Under the pieces are notes generated by a model. That model had not been told where the DNA came from. It saw only the letters and a list, made by a program, of their open reading frames with translations, and searched no databases. A DNA stretch of 64,000 nt from DASUAS01 sp963819475 (GTDB lineage Bacteria; Actinomycetota; Acidimicrobiia; IMCC26256; DASPTH01): contig CAWFWE010000002.1 of assembly GCA_963819475.1 (NCBI GenBank), forward strand, positions 372,001 through 436,000, written 5' to 3'. Made by a program: the position numbers and the translations under genes. This document shows positions 1-6,478 of the stretch, piece after piece. Position 1 is the first letter of the stretch, and every line of letters begins with the position of its first letter.

Positions 1-1053
1 TACAATCTCGCGCGCGCGCAACTGGCCGAGCGCGTCGGTCTGCACACGCGGCCCGACAAGGAGTTGTACGACGTCGTGATCGTCGGTGCCGGGCCGGCCG
101 GCCTCACGGCGGCCGTCTACGCGGCGTCCGAGGGCCTCGACACCGTCGTCGTCGAGCACCACGCGCCCGGCGGCCAGGCCGGAACCAGCTCGCGTATCGA
201 GAACTATCCCGGGTTTCCCAACGGCGTCTCCGGCGACGAGTTGGCCGAGGCCGCGTTCGACCAGGCGGTCGGGTTCGGCGCAGAGTTCGTGATCGGGTGT
301 GACTTCACGACCGCGACCGCCGACGAAGAGGGCAATGCACGCCTCACGCTCGTCAACAGTGCCGTCGTGCGCGGTCGCGCCGGAATCGGAGCTACCGGTT
401 CGCATTATCGCCACCTCGACGCACCGGGCGTCCACGAGCTACTCGGTGCCGGCGTGTACTACGGGTCAGCTCCGCGCGAGGCCGCGTACCACCGCGAGGG
501 CAACGTGTTCGTGGTCGGCGGAGCGAACTCGGCGGGCCAGGCAGCCCTGTATCTCGCGGAGTTCGCGGCGCACGTGACAATGGTGGTGCGCGCCAAGTCG
601 CTGGCTGACGGGATGTCGCACTACTTGGTCGCGCGCTGCGAGGCGCACCCGCGCATCACGGTTCGCACCAACGCCCAGGTCGTGCGAGCGCTCGGAGAGG
701 ATCGACTCGAGGCCTTGCACATCGACCTCTCGGGGCAGATCGAGGTCGTTGACGCCGACGCGCTCTTCATCCTCATCGGAGGTGTGCCGACTTCGAGACG
801 CGTCGACTGGGTGCGCCGCGACGACGCCGGCTTCTTCCTGACCGGATCCGACGTCTTGGCCGACGGTGGTCGCGGCACGTGGTGGAAGCTCGAACGCGAA
901 CCGCTGTACCTGGAGTCGAGCTCGCCGGGGATCTTCTTCGCCGGCGACGTGCGACACGGCTCGATCAAGCGCGTGGCCTCAGCCGTCGGCGAGGGGGCCA
1001 TGGCGGTGCAGCAAGTGCACCGTTTCCTCGCCGAGCAGGAGGGCCGCGCGTAG
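1..1053 (+). CDS. FAD-dependent thioredoxin-reductase-like oxidoreductase (5' end cut by window)
   Basis: A pyridine-nucleotide-disulfide oxidoreductase fold of the thioredoxin reductase class. The frame is open to base 1, so a TTG at 64 is not the real start; about 21 residues precede the FAD motif GAGPAGL and probably continue into an upstream N-terminal domain, as in fused sensor-reductases. A second dinucleotide motif (VVGGANSAGQAA) and a C-terminal FAD segment (IFFAGDVR) are present. The redox CxxC expected between the two nucleotide motifs is replaced by GSAP, so dithiol reduction of thioredoxin is unlikely; it may be an NAD(P)H oxidase or redox sensor. Family assignment is firm, function is inference. 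Confidence 0.85.
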   Translation, partial: YNLARAQLAERVGLHTRPDKELYDVVIVGAGPAGLTAAVYAASEGLDTVVVEHHAPGGQAGTSSRIENYPGFPNGVSGDELAEAAFDQAVGFGAEFVIGCDFTTATADEEGNARLTLVNSAVVRGRAGIGATGSHYRHLDAPGVHELLGAGVYYGSAPREAAYHREGNVFVVGGANSAGQAALYLAEFAAHVTMVVRAKSLADGMSHYLVARCEAHPRITVRTNAQVVRALGEDRLEALHIDLSGQIEVVDADALFILIGGVPTSRRVDWVRRDDAGFFLTGSDVLADGGRGTWWKLEREPLYLESSSPGIFFAGDVRHGSIKRVASAVGEGAMAVQQVHRFLAEQEGRA

Positions 1054-1165
1054 CTCCCCCCGTGCTCGGGGTGCGGAAGCGAGTTCTCCACAATGCCCGT
1101 ATCCCGCGGCGCTGAGCGGTCGTTGTCACCAGTGACGGGTGGCTCTCGTGGCGGGAGGCAATCAA

Positions 1166-1660
1166 TTGAGCGATCGACGCATTGTTGCGCTGACCTTCTT
1201 CGCATTCCTGGCGGCGGGAGTCGCGATCATCGCCTACGCGGCCCGCCCGGAGTCGCGGCCTCCGATTCGCTCCGATCTGGGCGTCGCCACCTCCGAGCCC
1301 CATCGACTTCGTCCTACCTCGTCGCCGACGTCCCGCCCGATTCTGCAGTCCGCAACGCCCAGCCGCACCGAACCGGCGAACCCGGCCCCGGTGCCGACCG
1401 CCTCCACGGCGTCGCCGCCGATCGTGACGACGACCCGCGGCTCGAACGCCGAGAGCCTCATCGGCGTCTCGTCGGCGTCCCGCGTCGGAGCAACGACCTC
1501 ACCCTCCGTCGCCACGCAGCCGCCACCGGACACGACGAAGGCCGCGGCCACCACGACGCCACCGCCGCGCACGACCACGACCGCGCCGCCGCCCACGACG
1601 ACCACAGCACCACCGCGGCCGCCGCCCGTCATCACGCTGCCACTGCTTCCGCTGCTCTGA
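1166..1660 (+). CDS. Membrane-anchored Pro/Thr-rich protein of unknown function
   Basis: I start this at TTG 1166, seven bases after a good Shine-Dalgarno (GGGAGG, 1153-1158). The product is about 164 residues: a short basic N-terminus, one hydrophobic segment (roughly residues 6-22, ALTFFAFLAAGVAIIAYAA region) and then a long low-complexity tail dominated by Thr, Pro, Ala and Ser with TTTTAPPP-type runs, ending in a hydrophobic LPLLPLL. This looks like a cell-envelope anchor with an extracellular extended stalk. No catalytic domain is visible. The tail is compositionally biased, so homology calls would be unreliable. Confidence 0.55.
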   Translation: MSDRRIVALTFFAFLAAGVAIIAYAARPESRPPIRSDLGVATSEPHRLRPTSSPTSRPILQSATPSRTEPANPAPVPTASTASPPIVTTTRGSNAESLIGVSSASRVGATTSPSVATQPPPDTTKAAATTTPPPRTTTTAPPPTTTTAPPRPPPVITLPLLPLL

Positions 1661-1709
1661 GCAGATTTGCCCAGCGCGTCAATCTCGCCGTCGCTCGGCG
1701 AGACCGTGG

Positions 1710-2135
1710 TCACGGGCGGAGCATGGGGGCTTCGGATGCGTGGCGGGCGCGCAGCGCGGCGTCCCAGTCGCCGCTGCAATAGACGGTGAGCTCGGCGATG
1801 CGCCCGCCGCGCACGTCGCAGAGCAGAATCTTGCGGTCGGTGATCTCGTCGCCGTCGTCATCGTGACGGCCGACGAACTCGGTGACGAAGCCCGTGACGG
1901 TCGGCACGGTGCGCACCACGGTGATGTCGGAACCGTTGGGTGCGTAACCCTGGAGCCAGGCTGCGAAGTTGTCGCGCCCTTGGACCTGAAAGCGCCACAG
2001 TGGCGGATGGCCGTCGAGGAACACGTCCTCGGTGAACACGTCGCCGACCTTCGCGGTGCGAAAGACGTCGGCAAGGCGTTCGCTGAGCTCCTGTGCGGTG
2101 GCGTCATCCAGCACGATCGTCTCGAGGTTGCTCAT
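1710..2135 (-). CDS. NTF2-like / SnoaL-like protein
   Basis: About 141 residues with the small cone-shaped NTF2-like pattern: an N-terminal helix, then a region containing RFQVQGRDNF and YAPNG, and a terminal beta segment with DVRGGRIAELTVY, typical of SnoaL-like and polyketide-cyclase-like proteins. ATG 2135 is chosen because GGAGA lies eight bases upstream; longer in-frame starts lack this. It is divergent from another NTF2-like gene at 2346, with 210 bp between them. Substrate is unknown; members range from enzymes to ligand-binding proteins. Confidence 0.7.
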   Translation of the reverse strand: MSNLETIVLDDATAQELSERLADVFRTAKVGDVFTEDVFLDGHPPLWRFQVQGRDNFAAWLQGYAPNGSDITVVRTVPTVTGFVTEFVGRHDDDGDEITDRKILLCDVRGGRIAELTVYCSGDWDAALRARHASEAPMLRP

Positions 2136-2345
2136 CTCGGCGTCTCCTTGGTCGCGGCTCACCATCGACCGTACGACCACCGATGCGAGTGGGCATCGGG
2201 AGAACTACGGAATCGAGCGGCGCTTGAGGTCAGTAGAAATACGGAGACGCTATGCCGCGCGATTTCGTTGGTTTGCCCGATGCGATCGGTCCGTCGAGTT
2301 CCGTAGCTTCCCGGTGAAGCGCACCACGAGACCCGGGGAGGACTG

Positions 2346-2744
2346 ATGAGCAACGAGCACCCGAACGTCGAGACCGTGAACCGGATGACGGAGGCGATCT
2401 TCAGCCAGGACCATGACACCCTGGCCAAGATCTTCACCGACGACCTCGTGTTCCACCTGCGGGGTCCGGACCCGATGGCCGGCGATCACCCGGGCCTCGG
2501 TGGCCTCCTCGGGGTCATCGGCTCGTGGTTCGAGGCCACCGGCGGCCAGATCGAGCTCGCCCAGCAGTTCTGCGTCGGCAGTGACGGCTGGGCGGCAGAA
2601 TGGGAGCACGCCACGTTGGGCCGTAACGGCAGGACGCTCGAGTCGCGCAATGCCTTCGTGTACCGGTTCGAGGGCGATCAGATCGCCGAGATGTGGATGT
2701 TCCTCGGCGCACTGCCCGACGCGGCCGAGGCCTTCTTCGCCTGA
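2346..2744 (+). CDS. SnoaL-like (NTF2 superfamily) protein
   Basis: A 132-residue SnoaL-like protein with the usual order: N-terminal helix (ETVNRMTEAIF), an acidic segment (FTDDLVFHLRGPDP), a central helix around LLGVIGSWFEATGG, and the C-terminal strand pair ending RFEGDQIAEMWMF. GGGGAGG sits five bases before ATG. It ends 30 bp before the TPR-LuxR gene, so the two are probably cotranscribed. The divergent neighbour at 1710-2135 belongs to the same superfamily but is clearly a different subfamily. Reaction unknown. Confidence 0.75.
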   Translation: MSNEHPNVETVNRMTEAIFSQDHDTLAKIFTDDLVFHLRGPDPMAGDHPGLGGLLGVIGSWFEATGGQIELAQQFCVGSDGWAAEWEHATLGRNGRTLESRNAFVYRFEGDQIAEMWMFLGALPDAAEAFFA

Positions 2745-2774
2745 GCACACCGAGCGAACAACAATGGGCAGCTG

Positions 2775-4388
2775 ATGGACGTTCTCCAAGATGCGCGGGC
2801 CGCCTGTGAGGAGTGCCGCTGGGGTGACGCGTTCCGCCTGCTGTCGAGCGTCGGCCTCGAGACCCTCGATGTCGACGATCTCGACCGGTTCGGTACGGCG
2901 GCGTACCTGACCGGCCGCGACGAAGAAGGCTTCACCTACTGGGTGCGAGCCCACGAGATGTGCATTGGAGACGGCGCACTCCACCGGGCCGTGTACTTCG
3001 GGATGCGCCTCGCCCAAGGACTGGGCTTCAAAGGCGATCTCGGCCGCTGTCGCGGCTGGGTGGACCGCACCGCACGCCTGTTGGACGAGGCCGAGATCGA
3101 CTGCGTCGAACAGGGCTATCTCCAATATGGGTTGGCGATGATGCGACTCTTCGAGGCCGGCGACATCGCCGGCGCGCGTGCGGGGTTCGTACAGGCCGGC
3201 AAGATCGGAACCCGCTTCGCGCATCGCGAGCTCGTCACCCTCGCGCGCATCGGCGAAGGACGCATGCTCATCTACCTCGGCGAGATCGCCGAGGGAATGG
3301 CCCTGCTCGACGAGGCCATGGCATCGATCGAGGCCCATGAGCTGTCGCACCTCGCAACCGGCGACGCGTACTGCACGGTGATCGACGCCTGCGCGGAGCT
3401 CTTCGACGTGAGCCGGTGCCGAACATGGACCGAGTCGTTCGTACGCTGGTGCGACACCCAACAGGAACTCGTGCTGTATCGCGGACACTGCTTCCTCCAC
3501 CGCGCCGAGATGCTCGAGCTGGAAGGCGCATGGGCCGAGGCGCTCGCCGAAGCCCGACACGCCTGCGACCGTCTCGCCGCGCCCGTCAACCCTGCCCCGC
3601 TCGGCGGCGCATGCATGATCGAGGGTGATCTCCTCCGACTTGCCGGCGACCTCGAAGGCGCCGAAGCCGCGTATCAGCGCGCCAACGAACTCGGCCGGGA
3701 CCCACAGCCGGGCCTCGCGTTGCTGCGGTTGGCCCAGGGCAGGGTCGACGTCGCCGACGCGAATATCCGCCGTGTCCTCGGGGAGACCGCGGACCCCTTG
3801 TCACGAGCGCGCCTCCTCGGCCCCTCCGTCGAGATCTGCCTCGCCGCCGGTGATGCTGCCGCCGCTCGCGTCGCAGCCGATGAGCTCCGCGCGATCGCCA
3901 CGGAACTCCGAACACCGCTGCTGCGAGCACACGCCGCTCGGGCCACCGGTGCGGCGCTCTTGGCCGCTGACAACTGCAAGGCCGCGCTCATCGAGCTGCG
4001 CAAAGCGTTCAAGGAATACCACGCCCTTGGGGTGCGCTACGAAGCAGCCCGTACCCGGCTCCTCATTGCGGACGCGTGCGAAGCACTCGGTGACCACGAC
4101 GCGGCGGAAATGGAGTCGAGTTCGGCCCGCGCCGCCTTCGAACTACTCGGCGCGACCACGCCGAGCACAACCGCCACCGAGCCGGTGCCACTTCCCGACG
4201 GTCTCACCCAACGCGAACTCGAGGTGCTCGTCCTGCTCGCCCAAGGCAAGACGAACCGCACGATCGCCACCGAGCTCTTCATCAGCGAAAAGACCGTGGC
4301 CAGCCACGTGAGCCACATCTTCACGAAGCTCGGCGTCACATCACGGTCCGCCGCCACTGCGTACGCCTACGACCACGCTCTCGTCTGA
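2775..4388 (+). CDS. TPR-repeat LuxR-family transcriptional regulator
   Basis: A 537-residue regulator made almost wholly of alpha-helical TPR-like repeats (many A-L-E-A-rich helix pairs across residues 1-460) with a C-terminal LuxR/FixJ-type helix-turn-helix (about 474-530: LTQRELEVLVLLAQGKTNR then SEKTVASHVSHIFTKLGV). There is no Walker A motif, so unlike the STAND regulator at 6448 it has no ATPase core. It follows the SnoaL-like gene by 30 bp and is likely cotranscribed with it. Signal unknown. Confidence 0.85.
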   Translation: MDVLQDARAACEECRWGDAFRLLSSVGLETLDVDDLDRFGTAAYLTGRDEEGFTYWVRAHEMCIGDGALHRAVYFGMRLAQGLGFKGDLGRCRGWVDRTARLLDEAEIDCVEQGYLQYGLAMMRLFEAGDIAGARAGFVQAGKIGTRFAHRELVTLARIGEGRMLIYLGEIAEGMALLDEAMASIEAHELSHLATGDAYCTVIDACAELFDVSRCRTWTESFVRWCDTQQELVLYRGHCFLHRAEMLELEGAWAEALAEARHACDRLAAPVNPAPLGGACMIEGDLLRLAGDLEGAEAAYQRANELGRDPQPGLALLRLAQGRVDVADANIRRVLGETADPLSRARLLGPSVEICLAAGDAAAARVAADELRAIATELRTPLLRAHAARATGAALLAADNCKAALIELRKAFKEYHALGVRYEAARTRLLIADACEALGDHDAAEMESSSARAAFELLGATTPSTTATEPVPLPDGLTQRELEVLVLLAQGKTNRTIATELFISEKTVASHVSHIFTKLGVTSRSAATAYAYDHALV

Positions 4389-4470
4389 TCAGCGGCCCAA
4401 GAAATGCATGGGTGGGGTCGCTGATCGCAGCGCGCCGCGCCGCATCGCAGCGGACAAGTCGGCCGCTTCG

Positions 4471-4764
4471 TTACACGGCGGGTGCCGGTGAGGACTGCAA
4501 GGTCGGCACGTCGGCAAAGGCACGTTCCGAGTCGACCTCGAAGCACCGGTTGACGCTGGCATCACCGAGGGTGCTGTCGACATATCCCTGCACCGCGGTG
4601 AGGGACTCTGACTGCCACAGGCAGGTCACGGCCGCAGCGTCGCGACTCGGGAAGAACTGCAGGACCCGGACCCCAGCCGGCGCGCCTTCACCCGCCATGA
4701 GCCGCTTCCCGCGCTCGAGGGCGACAGGCGGGTCGGTGAGCTGATGATTCACGATGACGTACAC
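4471..4764 (-). CDS. Small uncharacterised protein, possibly dimeric alpha-beta barrel
   Basis: About 97 residues starting from GTG 4764, preceded by a G-rich Shine-Dalgarno (GGGGGTGG). The pattern YVIVNHQLTDPPVALERGKRL, then VLQFFPSRDAAAVTCLWQS and LTAVQGYVDSTLGD, resembles small ferredoxin-like alpha/beta barrel proteins that sense or bind small ligands, but I cannot name the family. It is divergently transcribed from the TetR gene at 4836 across only 71 bp, so it is the most likely regulatory target of that repressor. Confidence 0.6.
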   Translation of the reverse strand: MYVIVNHQLTDPPVALERGKRLMAGEGAPAGVRVLQFFPSRDAAAVTCLWQSESLTAVQGYVDSTLGDASVNRCFEVDSERAFADVPTLQSSPAPAV

Positions 4765-4791
4765 GATCCACCCCCTAGGGTTTCGCAACAA

Positions 4792-4828
4792 GATACGTAA
4801 CCGGTATCGTAACGCGTTGCAGTATCCT
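4792..4828. promoter_or_regulatory. Divergent operator and leaderless promoter of the TetR gene
   Basis: The short interval between the GTG at 4764 (minus) and the GTG at 4836 (plus) holds GATAC and GTATC as an inverted pair with a 7-nt spacer (4792-4808), an overlapping direct repeat of CGTAAC, and the self-complementary AACGCGTT. A TANNNT box (TATCCT, 4823-4828) lies seven bases before the TetR start, which fits a leaderless transcript. Repeats this close to both starts are expected for an autoregulatory TetR operator; binding is inferred. Confidence 0.45.
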
Positions 4829-4835
4829 GTCAAGG

Positions 4836-5447
4836 GTGGGACGGCCCCGGGAACACAACGACGACACCCGCGCCGCCCTCCGTGCCGCCGCCGAACGACT
4901 GATCACCACCGGCGGACCATCGGCGTTCTCGGTCAGGGCGGTGGCCGACGAGGCCGGCACCACCACCCGCGCCGTGTACAGCCTCTTCGGCTCCAAGGAC
5001 GGTCTGCTCGTCGATGCCCTCGCACAGAGCGCCTTCGAGTTTCTCTACACCGAGATCGAGGTGCTCCCCGAGACCGACGACCCGGTCGCGGACCTCCTCG
5101 ACGTCGGACACGTCTTCCGACGACTCGTGACGGAACACCCGGCCTGGTACCGCATCGCGTTCCAACGCGTCATCCCGGGACTGCGCCCTGGTCCGGAACT
5201 GACCGCGGCACGCGAGCGCGCCTGGGCGCAGTTGCGGCACAGGGTGCAGCGGGTTGCCGACGCGGGCCTCGCCGACGTTCAGTCGGTGGACACGGCACGT
5301 GTCGAGTTCAACGCGATGCTCGAGGGCCTCGCCAACGCCGAACTTCGCGGCACCGTGTTCCCAAACCTCCCCGCCGGCGACGAGGAACCTGCCTGGCGAA
5401 GCGCGCTCGCAACCGTGATCTCCGGCTGGGTACCGTCCACCGCGTGA
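4836..5447 (+). CDS. TetR/AcrR-family transcriptional regulator
   Basis: A 203-residue TetR-family repressor. Residues 8-55 form the DNA-binding domain (RAALRAAAERLI, then FSVRAVADEAGTTTRAVYSLF, SKDGLLVDAL), which is diagnostic. The C-terminal part (WYRIAFQRVIPGL onward) resembles the WHG-type ligand domain of MarR-like TetR proteins. Translation from GTG 4836 has no Shine-Dalgarno but a -10 box seven bases upstream. Its divergent partner at 4471-4764 is the probable target. Ligand unknown. Confidence 0.9.
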   Translation: MGRPREHNDDTRAALRAAAERLITTGGPSAFSVRAVADEAGTTTRAVYSLFGSKDGLLVDALAQSAFEFLYTEIEVLPETDDPVADLLDVGHVFRRLVTEHPAWYRIAFQRVIPGLRPGPELTAARERAWAQLRHRVQRVADAGLADVQSVDTARVEFNAMLEGLANAELRGTVFPNLPAGDEEPAWRSALATVISGWVPSTA

Positions 5448-5485
5448 CGAGTTCACGGTCCGCGACGCGGCGTTAGGTTGCTGCA

Positions 5486-6478
5486 GTGCGTCGCCTGTTC
5501 ACTGGTCCTCTGGTCGTGTGGATGTTCGTGGTCGGATTCTCGGGCATCGCGAGTGCCCAGAGCACGACCACCCGCGGAGAGCCCATGATCGGCCGGCCGA
5601 AGACCGAGGTCGCGGGTACGTACTGGCGCGCTCACGGACTGATCGCGGTCGCGGGCGGGTTCGCCGACGACAGCTCGCCGACATCTGACCTCCTCTTCTA
5701 CGACGTGGACGCTGGCGAGTGGACACGCGGTCCGGACCTCCCGGGGGACCGCGACCACGCCGCCCTCGCCGTGCTCGGCGACTCGCTCTACCTGGTCGGC
5801 GGTTTCACCCAGGGCCTGACCGAGGCAACGGCCGACGTCTGGGCGTTGCCAGCACCCGATGGTGCCTGGAGCAAGGTCGCGAGCATGGGAACCGCTCGCG
5901 GCGCGCTCGGAGCAACTGCTGTCAACGGTCGCGTCGTGGCGGTGGGAGGTGTCGACGAGCATGGGCGTGACCTGGCGAGCACCGAGTGGTACGACCCCGG
6001 CGCCGACCGGTGGACACCGGGGCCAGAGCTCTCTCGCACGCGCCAGCACCTGGGCGTCGCGGCGCGGAGGGGCACCGTGTACGCGATCGGTGGCCGCTCC
6101 CCCAACCTCGCCAGCGTCGAGCGCATCCGTTTCGAGGGGGGCGCGCCGGTCGGGCGGTGGCGACCGGCGCCTTCGTTGCGATTCAGCCGCAGCGGGAACG
6201 GCGCGGCGACTGCTGACGGCGTCGTCTGCACCGCCGGAGGAGAAGAGGATCTCGGCACCATCGCACCGATCGAGTGTCTCCGGGGTGGTCGGTGGCGCCA
6301 CGTCGCCGACCTGGAGGTGCCTCGCCACGGCCTCGCCGTGGTCGCGGTCGACGACGAGCTCCACATCATCTCGGGTGGCCCGGAGCCAGGCTTCGCGTTC
6401 AGCCGGGTCCACGAGGTGTACCGGAGGGCCCGCGTTACCGTTCGGGCATGGCGCTCCAGCTCCCCGGGGGCACGGTGA
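5486..6478 (+). CDS. Secreted Kelch-repeat beta-propeller protein
   Basis: About 330 residues with a signal peptide (basic MRR, hydrophobic VVWMFVVGFSGI, cleavage near ASAQS) and Kelch-like blades. Recurrent units contain a GG pair followed by a W or Y and a DP/AP turn, for example VAGGFADD, YLVGGFTQ, VAVGGVDE, YAIGGRSP, CTAGGEED and HIISGGPE, so about six blades, close to a complete propeller. The GTG start lies six bases after TAGGTT (5474-5479), suggesting a leaderless message. The 3' end overlaps the start of the cyclase-regulator gene at 6448 by 31 bases. Likely role: extracytoplasmic binding or scaffold. Confidence 0.8.
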   Translation: MRRLFTGPLVVWMFVVGFSGIASAQSTTTRGEPMIGRPKTEVAGTYWRAHGLIAVAGGFADDSSPTSDLLFYDVDAGEWTRGPDLPGDRDHAALAVLGDSLYLVGGFTQGLTEATADVWALPAPDGAWSKVASMGTARGALGATAVNGRVVAVGGVDEHGRDLASTEWYDPGADRWTPGPELSRTRQHLGVAARRGTVYAIGGRSPNLASVERIRFEGGAPVGRWRPAPSLRFSRSGNGAATADGVVCTAGGEEDLGTIAPIECLRGGRWRHVADLEVPRHGLAVVAVDDELHIISGGPEPGFAFSRVHEVYRRARVTVRAWRSSSPGAR

